Source: Halomonas sp.
GTDB taxonomy: Bacteria; Pseudomonadota; Gammaproteobacteria; Pseudomonadales; Halomonadaceae
NCBI RefSeq assembly: GCF_029263665.1
Contig: NZ_JAJUFQ010000004.1
Location: 186,001 to 250,000, forward strand
Length of the DNA stretch: 64,000 nucleotides
Direction: 5' to 3'
Shown here: in pieces, positions 27,748 through 36,639 of the stretch
Numbering within the stretch: the first letter of the stretch is position 1
How the letters are laid out: each line of letters starts with the position of its first letter
Notes under the pieces: generated by a model
What the model was told of the DNA's origin: nothing
What the model saw: the letters and a program-made list of their open reading frames with translations, nothing else
Database searches by the model: none
Position numbers and translations under genes: made by a program

Positions 27748-28911
27748 ATGAACCAGATGAAGACAGTGCCAACACTCAACAACGACATGGTACTGACCAA
27801 TGGTGACAGATATTTACTTACCCCCGGCCCACTGACCACATCCATCCGAACCCGACAAGCCATGCTGCGTGACTGGGGTTCCTGGGACTGCGACTTCAAC
27901 ACGATTACCCACGATATACGCAGACAGCTGCTGGACATGGCCGATGCCGATGACACCGAATATGTTTGCGTCCCCATGCAGGGCAGCGGCACTTTTTCTG
28001 TCGAGGCAGCCCTGTCCAGTGCCACTGCACGATCTGGAAAAACGCTGATGCTGATGAACGGCGCCTACGGCAAGCGCGCTGCCACCATCATGCAGTATCT
28101 CGGGCGCGAGATCGTCACCATTGATATGGGCGACTACCTGCCCCCGTCTCCCGAAGAAGTCGCCAGCACACTGGATGCCGATCTCGATATCACGTCGGTA
28201 TTCGTTGTCCATTGTGAAACCAGCTCCGGGATTCTCAATCCACTGCGGCAGATAGCGGAAGTGGTCAAGTCACGTCAGCGTGTACTGATTGTTGATGCCA
28301 TGAGTTCGTTTGGCGCGGTGCCGCTGAGCGTCAAGGAGATACCCTGTGATGTAATCGTATCTTCGGCGAACAAGTGCATCGAGGGCGTGCCCGGCTTCGG
28401 ATTCGTGATCATTCGCCGTGAACTGCTCGACACGGCCCGGGGAGCTTCACACTCCTTGAGTCTCGATCTTCACGAGCAGTGGCAATACATGGAACGCACC
28501 GGGCAATGGCGCTTCACTCCGCCGACCCATACCGTCGTCGCTTTTTACGAAGCACTCCTGCAGCATCGAGAAGAAGGTGGCGTTGCAGGACGCCAGGCAC
28601 GCTATACGCGCAACAGAGATGTACTAGTATCCGGCATGCGCGCCCTGGGGTTCAAGACTCTGCTGGAAGACAAGTGGTTATCACCGATCATCACCACCTT
28701 TCTGTCGCCCAAACATCCGAACTTCGCTTTCAAGGCCTTCTATGACGCACTGAAGCAATGTGGCTTCATTATCTATCCAGGCAAGTTGACCGAAGCGGAG
28801 AGCTTCCGCATCGGTTGCATTGGTCACATCGATGACAGCGTGATCCACCAGCTACTCGACCATGTCGAGGAAAGTCTCACCACCATGGGCGTCAATTCCT
28901 GCGAGCCCTGA
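27748..28911 (+). CDS. phnW: 2-aminoethylphosphonate:pyruvate transaminase
   Basis: 387 residues. Fold-type I PLP enzyme that converts 2-aminoethylphosphonate and pyruvate to phosphonoacetaldehyde and alanine. Opening [29 protein letters not shown] is diagnostic; [12 protein letters not shown] and [13 protein letters not shown] carry the cofactor Asp; the Schiff-base Lys is in [27 protein letters not shown] precedes the ATG. With phnX two genes later it forms the two-step phosphonatase pathway. Confidence 0.95.
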   Translation: MNQMKTVPTLNNDMVLTNGDRYLLTPGPLTTSIRTRQAMLRDWGSWDCDFNTITHDIRRQLLDMADADDTEYVCVPMQGSGTFSVEAALSSATARSGKTLMLMNGAYGKRAATIMQYLGREIVTIDMGDYLPPSPEEVASTLDADLDITSVFVVHCETSSGILNPLRQIAEVVKSRQRVLIVDAMSSFGAVPLSVKEIPCDVIVSSANKCIEGVPGFGFVIIRRELLDTARGASHSLSLDLHEQWQYMERTGQWRFTPPTHTVVAFYEALLQHREEGGVAGRQARYTRNRDVLVSGMRALGFKTLLEDKWLSPIITTFLSPKHPNFAFKAFYDALKQCGFIIYPGKLTEAESFRIGCIGHIDDSVIHQLLDHVEESLTTMGVNSCEP

Positions 28912-28937
28912 CTACCTACCGCACCTGTTCAGATCTC

Positions 28938-28961
28938 AACGACAACGACAACGACAACGAC
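28938..28961 (+). repeat. Four tandem AACGAC hexamers in the MFS gene leader
   Basis: Perfect (AACGAC)x4 at 28938-28961, between phnW and the MFS gene and about 20 bases before its start. Shorter runs of the same hexamer occur in other transporter leaders in this window (see findings). Confidence 0.8.
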
Positions 28962-28982
28962 CAGATCAGTGCGAGGATCACG

Positions 28983-30284
28983 ATGAACAATGACAAAGCA
29001 TCAAAGCCGCTCGCAGGATTCTCTGGCGGCATCCAACGGCTGCGCATGCAGGTATTCGCCATTACCTGGCTGGCCTATGCCGCCTTCTACTTCACGCGAA
29101 AATCCTTTTCCGTCGCCAAGCTCGGCTTCGAAGATGACCCATCCTTCATCATCGACAAGGCCACGATGGCACAGATGGATGCCCTATATCTCGCCGCCTA
29201 TGCCATTGGTCAGTTTGCCTGGGGGGTTGCAGCAGATCGATTCGGTCCGCGCGTAGTGGTATTCGGGGGCCTGATCATCTCGGCATTGGCTGCCATCATG
29301 ATGGGAACCATGGCTACCCTGCCGATATTTGCCTCCTGCATGGTGATACAGGGACTGGCGCAATCCACTGGCTGGTCAGGGCTATGCAAGAACCTCAGCA
29401 GCTTCTTCACGACACAGGAACGTGGACGAGTACTGGGTCTGTGGAGCTCCTGCTATGCCTTTGGCGGATTGGTCGCCTCACCTTTTGCTGGCTGGTGGGC
29501 CTACCATATCTTTGGCAGTTGGCGGTTCGCCTTCTTCTCTTCTGCCATCGTGGTACTTGGTGTCGCCCTTCTGTTCCTGCTGTTGCAGCGAAACAGGCCG
29601 CAGGATGCCGGATACCCGGCACTGGTCGATGAAAACCGCCCTGCAGGTGCCTCGACACGCAACTCTGTAGCCGGCAATGGATGGCTGTCCAGCCTGAAGG
29701 AAGTCATGCAGAGTCGTACCATTCTGGTTCTCGGCCTTTGCTATTTCCTGCTCAAGCCTGCTCGCTATGCCCTGTTGTTCTGGGGGCCGCTCATGGTTTA
29801 CGAGCGCATGCCTCAAATCGGCAAGATGGCCGCGGTCATCATCCCGACCTCTTTCGAAGTCGCCGGCCTGTTTGGTCCGATTCTGGTTGGATTCGTATCC
29901 GACAAACTGTTTAGGGCCAAGCGTTTTCCTGCCTGTGCATTAAGCCTCATTCTGCTGGCCATCATGTTGATGCTGTTTGTTCCCGCCATGAACAGCGGCA
30001 ACGTCATCCTGGTAGTCACCATTCTCTTTGTCATCGGACTCACGCTTTATGGCCCGGATTCGATGATCAGTGGTGCAGCAGCAGTGGATTTTGGTGGTCG
30101 CAGTGCCGCAACAGCTTCTGGCTTTGTCAATGGTTGTGGCTCTGTCGGTGCCATCCTGGGCGGCATTCTGCCCGGCTTCTTCGATTCACAAAGCGTCTTC
30201 ATGTTCTTCACGGCAATGGCCCTGGTAGCGATGTTGCTTACCGCCAGCCGCTGGAACCTTCGCCCAACCCCACTACCGGCATAA
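28983..30284 (+). CDS. MFS transporter, GlpT/UhpC-like, probable phosphonate carrier
   Basis: 433 residues, 12 helices. Early part [20 protein letters not shown] and [12 protein letters not shown] resemble the organophosphate:phosphate antiporter group; the second half has [42 protein letters not shown], also typical of that group. GAGGATCACG lies before the ATG. It sits between phnW and phnX, so uptake of 2-aminoethylphosphonate or a related phosphonate is the natural inference, not proven here. Confidence 0.88.
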   Translation: MNNDKASKPLAGFSGGIQRLRMQVFAITWLAYAAFYFTRKSFSVAKLGFEDDPSFIIDKATMAQMDALYLAAYAIGQFAWGVAADRFGPRVVVFGGLIISALAAIMMGTMATLPIFASCMVIQGLAQSTGWSGLCKNLSSFFTTQERGRVLGLWSSCYAFGGLVASPFAGWWAYHIFGSWRFAFFSSAIVVLGVALLFLLLQRNRPQDAGYPALVDENRPAGASTRNSVAGNGWLSSLKEVMQSRTILVLGLCYFLLKPARYALLFWGPLMVYERMPQIGKMAAVIIPTSFEVAGLFGPILVGFVSDKLFRAKRFPACALSLILLAIMLMLFVPAMNSGNVILVVTILFVIGLTLYGPDSMISGAAAVDFGGRSAATASGFVNGCGSVGAILGGILPGFFDSQSVFMFFTAMALVAMLLTASRWNLRPTPLPA

Positions 30285-30363
30285 CGTCCCGTCATTACCC
30301 TTCAACAGACCGCTGATACTTTCAGCTGATATATCCGGCCACAGAGCCAAGGAGATTCACAAC

Positions 30364-31191
30364 ATGCAATACTCACGTCCACAGAGCATCCAGGCTGTCA
30401 TCTTCGATTGGGCAGGTACCATGGTCGATTTTGGCTCATTCGCTCCCACCCAGATCTTCGTCGAGGCATTTGCCGAATTCGGTGTCGACATCAGCCTGGA
30501 AGAAGCTCGCGGCCCCATGGGCATGGGCAAGTGGGATCATATTCGTACCCTGTGCAATGATGCCGACATTGCGGAGCGATACCGTGAGTCCAAGGGCCAC
30601 TTGCCCAACGATGATGATGTGACAGCCATCTACCAGCGCTTCATGCCGCTACAAGTGGCAAAGGTCGCCGAGTATTCAGATGTCATCCCTGGCACCCTCG
30701 ACACCCTTGCCGCACTACGCAACCGAGGCATCAAGATTGGTTCCTGCTCCGGTTACCCGGCAGAAGTGATGGCCAAGGTGGTGGAGCTGGCTCGCGAAAA
30801 CGGACTCAAGGTCGACCACGTGGTAGCCACGGATGACGTGCCCAATGGCCGTCCTCATCCGGCTCAGTCCCTGGCCAATGTCATCGCCCTGGGGATCAGC
30901 GATGTTGCAGCCTGCGTCAAGGTGGATGACACGGCCCCTGGATTGCTGGAAGGTCGGGCAGCAGGAATGTGGACGGTGGCTCTGACCTGTTCGGGCAATA
31001 CCATGGGGCTGGACTACCATGCCTTCGAGCAGTTGTCAGAGGAAGAATTGACGGTACGGCGCGATCACGTCAGAGAGCAATTGGCGCCGGCAGGAGCCCA
31101 TTACTTCATTGACACCATCGCCGACCTGCCAGAGGTGATCGAAGATATCCAGGCTCGCCTGGCTCGCGGGGAGACTCCCCAAGGTGCTTGA
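30364..31191 (+). CDS. phnX: Phosphonoacetaldehyde hydrolase (phosphonatase)
   Basis: 275 residues, HAD superfamily with a small cap. It cleaves phosphonoacetaldehyde to acetaldehyde and phosphate. The nucleophile Asp is in [15 protein letters not shown]; the cap Lys that forms the Schiff base is in [22 protein letters not shown] is motif 2 and [22 protein letters not shown] motif 4. Start ATG 30364, AAGGAG upstream. Last gene of the phosphonate operon; a hairpin follows. Confidence 0.95.
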   Translation: MQYSRPQSIQAVIFDWAGTMVDFGSFAPTQIFVEAFAEFGVDISLEEARGPMGMGKWDHIRTLCNDADIAERYRESKGHLPNDDDVTAIYQRFMPLQVAKVAEYSDVIPGTLDTLAALRNRGIKIGSCSGYPAEVMAKVVELARENGLKVDHVVATDDVPNGRPHPAQSLANVIALGISDVAACVKVDDTAPGLLEGRAAGMWTVALTCSGNTMGLDYHAFEQLSEEELTVRRDHVREQLAPAGAHYFIDTIADLPEVIEDIQARLARGETPQGA

Positions 31192-31202
31192 GTACGCTGA
31201 AG

Positions 31203-31233
31203 ACAACAGCGGCGGCCGCGCCGTCGCTGTTGT
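31203..31233 (+). terminator. Terminator between phnX and the universal stress gene
   Basis: Arms ACAACAGCG (31203-31211) and CGCTGTTGT (31225-31233), with an inner CGGC/GCCG pairing, followed by a pyrimidine-rich TCCTTACTCC. It serves the plus-strand operon 12 bases after the phnX stop and may also stop convergent transcription. Confidence 0.7.
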
Positions 31234-31297
31234 TCCTTACTCCTGCTTCATGCTGCGATCGTCAGACATTGAGGGACACGTCTTACCAAAGGTACGG

Positions 31298-31780
31298 CTA
31301 TACCGGAGGCACTACCACAACCGGAACACTGGCACGCTTGATCACCCCTTTGGTGACCTTGCCTGCATAGGAAGCGGTGAAGCCGCGCTTGTTGGTGGCC
31401 ATGACAATCATGTCGCAGTCATGCCGTGTGGCATAGCGAATGATCTCCGCAGCGGGGTAACCTTCGACGACCACCCGGGCCTTGATGATCTCCCGCGAGG
31501 GCGTCTTTCCCAGCGGACTCTCCCAGAAGTCATCGAGAAAGGTTTCCAGGCGGTCACGGGCCTGATCGAGGCGCTGCTCCATCAGCGCCTCCAGCGTCTT
31601 GCGCTGACGGATGTTGGCCTTGAGCGTCGTCATCACATCATCGGACAGCGCCTTCACGGCATGCAGCACATGCAGCTCGGCACCCGTGGCCTGGGCCAGG
31701 CACAGGGAATGCGCCAGCACCTGATGGCAGTCATCCCGCAGGCCGAGACAACACAGCAATCGACGAATGGAGGTAGGCAT
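31298..31780 (-). CDS. Universal stress protein linked to a TRAP operon
   Basis: 160 residues, UspA fold: IRRLLCCLGLRDDCHQVLAHSLCLAQATGAELHVLHAV opens it, and CDMIVMATNKRGFTASYAGKVTKGVIKRASVPVVVVPP closes it. The usual ATP loop G-2x-G-9x-G-S/T is only partly kept (no GS after the second Gly). Position at the 3' end of a TRAP operon mirrors TeaD, which tunes the ectoine TRAP carrier TeaABC of Halomonas elongata. The carrier here does not look like TeaABC, but a similar regulatory role is plausible. Confidence 0.88.
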   Translation of the reverse strand: MPTSIRRLLCCLGLRDDCHQVLAHSLCLAQATGAELHVLHAVKALSDDVMTTLKANIRQRKTLEALMEQRLDQARDRLETFLDDFWESPLGKTPSREIIKARVVVEGYPAAEIIRYATRHDCDMIVMATNKRGFTASYAGKVTKGVIKRASVPVVVVPPV

Positions 31781-31820
31781 GGCGTGGCTCCTCTCTATTG
31801 TGGGTCCCTTTCCAGGCTGC

Positions 31821-33161
31821 TCAATACCCCATCAGGCGCGGCAACCACAGCGAGATTTCCGGGAAATATGCAATCAGGAACAAGGCAAATACTGAGCCTG
31901 CCGCAAAGGGCAATGCCTTCAGCGAGATCTCCTCGATGGAGGAACCACCAATCCCCGAAGCCACGAACAGGTTTTCACCCAACGGTGGCGTCTGGAAACC
32001 AATGGCCAGGGCACAGACCACAACAATGCCCACATGCACTGGATCCATGCCCAGCATGTACATGATCGGCAGCAGTACCGGCGTCAGGATCATGATCGCT
32101 GCCAGAGTCTCCATGAACATGCCAACGAACAGCAGAAAGGCAATGACCATGGCCCAGATCAGATAGACGTTATCCGTCATGTTGAGCATGCTTTCGGCAA
32201 TGATCGCAGGTACTCGGTGTTCCACCAGCAACCGCCCGAACACCGTGGCCGTGAACAGAATCAACAGCACCCTGCCGGTAATCCAGGTCGTGGTCTCCAG
32301 CGTCTTCAATGCGGGTTTCCACTTGAGCTCGCGGTGCAGGAAGATGCCAACGATCAACGTATAGGCAATCGCCACAATCGCGGATTCCGTCGGAGTAAAC
32401 AGGCCGCTGTAGATGCCACCGAGAATGATCACCGGCGCTAGAATCGACCAGATGCCACGCCTCAGGCTGCCGAAAATGGTCTCGGCCGACCAGCGATCAC
32501 TGAGCCCGCGGTAACCGCGGCGCTTGGAGATGACGTAATTGACGCTCAACAGACAGGCGGCGATGACCATGCCCGGGACGATTCCGGCGATGAACAGCTT
32601 GGGAATCGACAGGGTCTGAAAGGTCCCGTGTTCAGCAATCGCTTCTGCAGGTGGCTGCAGCCCCATGCCGGAAATGCCGAAGATGACCATGGGAATGGAG
32701 GGCGGAATGACGACCCCCAGCCCACCGGAAGACGCCGTGATGGCTGAACCGTAGCTCTTCTCGTAACCACGATTGGCCATGGCAGGAATCATCAGCATGC
32801 CTACAGCAGCCGTCGTGGCCGGTCCCGATCCGGAAATGGCGCCGAAGAACATGCAGGCAAAGACGGTAGCAGCCGCCAACCCACCCGTGACCGGGCCTGC
32901 GAAAGCCTCGGCAATGTCCACCAGGCGCTTGGATATCCCGGCCGCTTCCATCAGGGCTCCAGCCAGAATAAATGCCGGCAGCGCCATCAATGGAAAAGAA
33001 CCTACCGAAGTGAATGCAATCTGGACAAAGGACATGGGATTGGCATCCAGGGCCAGATAGGTCGCTAATGCCGCCACGCCCAAGGACACCGTGATGGGCG
33101 CCCCCAGCACCAGAAGCAGGAAAAATACGCCGAACAGGATATAGATGATACTGGCATCCAT
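31821..33161 (-). CDS. TRAP transporter large permease (DctM-like)
   Basis: 446 residues, about 12-13 helices. FPLMALPAFILAGALMEAAGISKRL, ISGSGPATTAAVGMLMIPAM, SSGGLGVVIPPSIPMVIFG and AIGFQTPPLGENLFVASGI are the family blocks. Its start is 2 bp after the DctQ stop. With the two genes upstream it forms a complete TRAP carrier; substrate unknown. Confidence 0.93.
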   Translation of the reverse strand: MDASIIYILFGVFFLLLVLGAPITVSLGVAALATYLALDANPMSFVQIAFTSVGSFPLMALPAFILAGALMEAAGISKRLVDIAEAFAGPVTGGLAAATVFACMFFGAISGSGPATTAAVGMLMIPAMANRGYEKSYGSAITASSGGLGVVIPPSIPMVIFGISGMGLQPPAEAIAEHGTFQTLSIPKLFIAGIVPGMVIAACLLSVNYVISKRRGYRGLSDRWSAETIFGSLRRGIWSILAPVIILGGIYSGLFTPTESAIVAIAYTLIVGIFLHRELKWKPALKTLETTTWITGRVLLILFTATVFGRLLVEHRVPAIIAESMLNMTDNVYLIWAMVIAFLLFVGMFMETLAAIMILTPVLLPIMYMLGMDPVHVGIVVVCALAIGFQTPPLGENLFVASGIGGSSIEEISLKALPFAAGSVFALFLIAYFPEISLWLPRLMGY

Positions 33162-33163
33162 GG

Positions 33164-33709
33164 TCAGTCCCCCTCCTTCCCGCCGACAGCGGCTGCCTTG
33201 GCTTCTTCGATGGCTTCGGCATCGGGGTCTTCAAGTTCTCGATGCTTGATGAAACGCAGATAGTTGTTCTGCAGGATACGAAGGGTCATGGCCACGAAGG
33301 CGATGGGCAGGATGACGTAGAAGACTTTCATCGGCAGCCCCAGGGTCTGGGATTTCCAGAAGGCATTCATCTTGTTGAAGACGAAGTCGTAGCTCATCCA
33401 GATGAAGACCAGGTTGAAGACGATCCAGATCAGATCCGTCAGCAGGCCACAGGCCGTTTCCACCCAGCGGGGGAAAAAGCGGAATTGAAAGGTTACCCGG
33501 TTATGGGCCGATTTCTTGGCCGCATAGACCGCCCCCAGATAGGCGAACCATATGAAGGCATAGGTAGCCAGTTCATCGCCCCAGGGCAGTGAGTAATGGA
33601 ACAGGTTGCGCAGCATGATCTGCGCGAACAGCAGCAGTACGAAGGTCACCAGCAGCAGCTGGCACAATATATTCTCGAGATTGTCGAGCAGCTTCCAGAC
33701 AAGCTTCAT
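33164..33709 (-). CDS. TRAP transporter small membrane subunit (DctQ-like)
   Basis: 181 residues, four helices: LLLFAQIMLRNLFHYSLPWGDELATYAFIWFAYLGAVYAAKKSAHNRV is the DctQ core. The C-terminal tail is acidic. Lies between binding-protein and DctM genes, separated from the former by 71 bp containing a hairpin. Confidence 0.9.
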   Translation of the reverse strand: MKLVWKLLDNLENILCQLLLVTFVLLLFAQIMLRNLFHYSLPWGDELATYAFIWFAYLGAVYAAKKSAHNRVTFQFRFFPRWVETACGLLTDLIWIVFNLVFIWMSYDFVFNKMNAFWKSQTLGLPMKVFYVILPIAFVAMTLRILQNNYLRFIKHRELEDPDAEAIEEAKAAAVGGKEGD

Positions 33710-33741
33710 GATGGAGGTTCCCCCTGAGAAACATCAATCAC

Positions 33742-33767
33742 CACCGCCCCTTCACAGGACGGCGGTG
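33742..33767 (-). other. Intercistronic hairpin between TRAP binding protein and DctQ genes
   Basis: Arms CACCGCC (33742-33748) and GGCGGTG (33761-33767). Stem-loops here often let binding-protein mRNA be more abundant than permease mRNA, by partial termination or protection from decay; that role is inferred. Confidence 0.45.
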
Positions 33768-33780
33768 CCTACTGCTGTAT

Positions 33781-34917
33781 TCAGGGTGCTGGCTCACGCC
33801 CCAGCGCCGTCAGGGCTTCATCAAGCTTTTCCTTGCCTCCGATGCTGTCATAGAACTGTGGCCAGATACTGGTCGCCTGATCGACCCAGGCTTTCTCATC
33901 ATCGGCTGGCTCGGTGATTTCCATGCCGTGTTCATCGACGAGGCTCTTCTTGATCTCGTCTTCCTTGGCCAGCAGGTATTCATAGCTGTGCTCAGTGGCT
34001 TCCTTACCGGCCTCCAACACTGCCTGCTGCTGCGATTCATCAAGGCTCTGGAACATTCCTTCACCGATGATCAGCGGTTCCATGGAGAACACATAGCAAC
34101 TGTCAGTGACGTATTTCTGTACCTCATAGAATTTCATCGCATTGATGGTGATGTACGGATTGTCCTGACCGTCGACAACACCCTGTTGCAGGGCCGTGAA
34201 GGTTTCTGACCAGGCCAGTGGGTTGGGATTGACGCCCCAGGCCTGATAGGCCGCAATCATGATCTCGTTCTTCGGTACCCGGATGCTCATCCCTTTCAGG
34301 TCCTCGGGATTTGCCACCGGACGCTCAGAGTTGGTCAGACGACGGCAACCAGAGTAGGCCCAACCCAGAATCCGGACTCCTGCATCACGGATGGTGTTAT
34401 CGACCATTTCCTGGCCAACGTCTCCATGCGTCAGCGTCTTGGCATCCTCTGGACTACGGATGACGTATGGCAGGGTCATGACACCGACAGTGGGTGAAAA
34501 CGGGGTAATGTTGTTGATCGCCAGCACGGATAGATCGAGCAATCCCATGCTGGCATTGTTCACGGTGTCCTGTTCACTGCCCAGTTGGCCATTAGGAAAC
34601 AGGTCTACCTTGATCTCGCCGTCGGTCTTCTCCTCGATCAACTTGGCGAAGGTCGTGCCCAATTCATATTGAGTGCCACCAGCAGCATCGCCCAGTGCCA
34701 TCTTCCAGGTCGCGGCACTCGCCTGGGCACTCAAGGCAAGCAATGCCAGAGCCATGGCACCACCCATGATGGTTCGTGGAAACCGCTGACTGCGACTACG
34801 GTTCAATGTGGCCCTCGACCCGGTTGGATCGGCATCGATCTGAACCGAGACCGTGGTTTGCACCGGGGGCTTGGCTTGCGCCGAGACCTTGGATTGCGCC
34901 AGGACCTGAGTGTGCAT
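33781..34917 (-). CDS. TRAP transporter substrate-binding protein (DctP-like)
   Basis: About 378 residues. DctP core: NGQLGSEQDTVNNASMGLLDLSV, TLPYVIRSPEDAKTL, then LKGMSIRVPKNEIMIAAYQAWGVNPNPLAWSETFTALQQGVVDGQDNPY, including the Arg that binds carboxylates. I start it at ATG 34917 (GGGAGG upstream). That leaves an unusually long, Gln/Ser/Val-rich polar stretch of about 48 residues before the hydrophobic signal GGAMALALLALSAQASA; an internal ATG at MGGAMA would give a short signal instead but lacks a clear ribosome site. Divergent from the MocR gene. Confidence 0.9.
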   Translation of the reverse strand: MHTQVLAQSKVSAQAKPPVQTTVSVQIDADPTGSRATLNRSRSQRFPRTIMGGAMALALLALSAQASAATWKMALGDAAGGTQYELGTTFAKLIEEKTDGEIKVDLFPNGQLGSEQDTVNNASMGLLDLSVLAINNITPFSPTVGVMTLPYVIRSPEDAKTLTHGDVGQEMVDNTIRDAGVRILGWAYSGCRRLTNSERPVANPEDLKGMSIRVPKNEIMIAAYQAWGVNPNPLAWSETFTALQQGVVDGQDNPYITINAMKFYEVQKYVTDSCYVFSMEPLIIGEGMFQSLDESQQQAVLEAGKEATEHSYEYLLAKEDEIKKSLVDEHGMEITEPADDEKAWVDQATSIWPQFYDSIGGKEKLDEALTALGREPAP

Positions 34918-35108
34918 AGTGACCTCCCATCGTTGTTGAGCCGCCAGACGGCGACGGTCTTGTATTGGGACATCATCCACTTTCCTCCGTGGACCGATCC
35001 CCCGATAGAACCAGTGGCTGATCAACGATTGGGCCAGAATGCATGTCAGACTCGACAATAGCGCCGAGCTGTAACAAGGTGGGGATTTCCGAAACAGCTC
35101 AATAAGGA

Positions 35109-35131
35109 AAGTGCTGATTTATTCAGCACTT
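35109..35131. promoter_or_regulatory. Inverted repeat before the MocR gene, probable operator
   Basis: AAGTGCTGA (35109-35117) and TCAGCACTT (35123-35131), perfect 9-bp arms around a 5-base spacer, 31 bases before the mocR-type start. A second dyad, GAGCTGT/ACAGCTC, lies at 35066-35100. Either could govern both divergent units. Confidence 0.55.
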
Positions 35132-35161
35132 CCCCATGAACAATGGAAATTACAACATCAT

Positions 35162-36631
35162 ATGAGCGCCCTTCTGTTTCAACTCGACGCTTCACTACCG
35201 CAAAGCCTGCAGAGCCAATTGCGTGAGCAGATTGCCCATGCGATTCTCGAAGGGCACTTACCGGTGGATGAAGCCCTGCCTTCCAGCCGCAAGCTGGCCA
35301 AGGAGCTGGGCGTCGCTCGCAATACCGTGATGCTGGCCTATGAACAGTTGCTGGATGATGGCTACCTCATCGCCCGAGAGCGCAGCGGCTATTTCGTCAA
35401 TCCCGACATTCTTGGCGGTAGAGTCGAGGCGGTGGCCCAGCCTGCTCCTGTCGAAGACCAGCTACCCTGGAACACGCTGCTGACAATGGCCCCTTCACAG
35501 CAGCGCAGCATTACCAAACCACGCGACTGGCTGCAGTACGACTACCCCTTTCTCTATGGCCAGATCGACCCCGCACTCTTCCCGACCCAGCACTGGCGCG
35601 AATGCAGCCGAGACTCCGTGAGCGTACCGGCCATCCGCCACTGGTCGGCGGATCACCTCAGTGAGGACGATCCTCTGTTGATCGAGCAGATCCACCAACG
35701 CCTGCTGCCCAGGCGCGGCGTATGGGCACGTCCAGAGGAAATTCTGATTACCGTGGGTGCCCAGCAGGCCCTGTGGATCACCGCCATGCTGGTGCTCGGC
35801 CCCGGGCGCCGCTTCGCTATGGAAAACCCCGGCTATGTGGACATGGCCAACATCGCCCGTACCTTTACCGACCAGGTGGTGGCCATGGACGTCGACGATC
35901 AGGGGATGGTGCCAGACGAACGCCTGAACGGGTGTCACCTGGCCTATGTCACGCCGAGTCACCAGTCGCCTACCGGGGTCACCATGCCCATGGAACGTCG
36001 ACGCCTGCTGCTGGAAAGCGCCAAGCGCCATAATCTGCTGGTCATCGAAGATGACTACGAGAGCGAAACCAACTTCGTTGACAACCCGACGCCGGCGCTG
36101 AAGAGCCTCGACGAAGAAGGCAGGGTCATTTATGTCGGCAGCCTGTCCAAGACCCTGGCTCCGGGTCTCCGGTTGGGTTACATGGTGGCACCGCCGGCAT
36201 TCATTCAGGAAGCCAGGGCACTACGCCGATTGATGCTGCGCCACCCCGCCACCAACAACCAGCGTTCCATTGCCCTGTTCCTTGATCGCGGCTATCACGA
36301 TGCCCTGCTACGCCAGCTCCGTCAGACCTACCAGCGGCGCTGGCTGCTCATGCGTGAAGCCCTCGACAAGCATCTGCCCGAGTTGAACACCCGCTCTACC
36401 TTCGGTGGTTCAAGCTTCTGGCTGGAAGGCCCGTCGCAACTGGACGCTGCACGCCTGTGCCAGTTGGCCCGGGAGCACGATATCCTGATCGAATGCGGCG
36501 ACTTGCACTACCTGTACGGGCAGCACCGCAATGTGCTGCGCATGGGCTTTTCCGCCATCGACGATGCCCGTATCGAGCCGGGCATAGAGCGTCTGGCAAC
36601 CTTACTGCCCCAAGCCATGGCCGCGGGCTGA
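35162..36631 (+). CDS. MocR-type regulator (GntR HTH fused to aminotransferase domain)
   Basis: About 489 residues. Residues 1-75 form a GntR winged helix (LREQIAHAILEGHLPVDEALPSSRKLAKELGVARNTVMLAYEQLLDDGYL); the rest is a fold-type I aminotransferase-like domain that binds PLP, with the Lys in YVGSLSKTLAPGLRLGYM and IEDDYESE. MocR proteins (GabR, TauR, PdxR, EnuR groups) sense amino compounds through PLP. Start ATG 35162; an upstream GTG at 35111 has AAGGAA too close. Divergent from the TRAP operon, which it probably controls, hinting at an amino-group substrate. Confidence 0.92.
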   Translation: MSALLFQLDASLPQSLQSQLREQIAHAILEGHLPVDEALPSSRKLAKELGVARNTVMLAYEQLLDDGYLIARERSGYFVNPDILGGRVEAVAQPAPVEDQLPWNTLLTMAPSQQRSITKPRDWLQYDYPFLYGQIDPALFPTQHWRECSRDSVSVPAIRHWSADHLSEDDPLLIEQIHQRLLPRRGVWARPEEILITVGAQQALWITAMLVLGPGRRFAMENPGYVDMANIARTFTDQVVAMDVDDQGMVPDERLNGCHLAYVTPSHQSPTGVTMPMERRRLLLESAKRHNLLVIEDDYESETNFVDNPTPALKSLDEEGRVIYVGSLSKTLAPGLRLGYMVAPPAFIQEARALRRLMLRHPATNNQRSIALFLDRGYHDALLRQLRQTYQRRWLLMREALDKHLPELNTRSTFGGSSFWLEGPSQLDAARLCQLAREHDILIECGDLHYLYGQHRNVLRMGFSAIDDARIEPGIERLATLLPQAMAAG

Positions 36632-36639
36632 TCAGGCGA

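Noticed and set aside
31184..32065. 293-codon plus-strand frame spanning the usp and dctM genes
   Set aside because: It crosses two real minus-strand genes and the phnX terminator.
31298..34917. Identification of the second TRAP operon as the ectoine carrier teaABCD
   Set aside because: Gene order fits, but the binding protein lacks the TeaA sequence pattern and resembles general DctP proteins instead.
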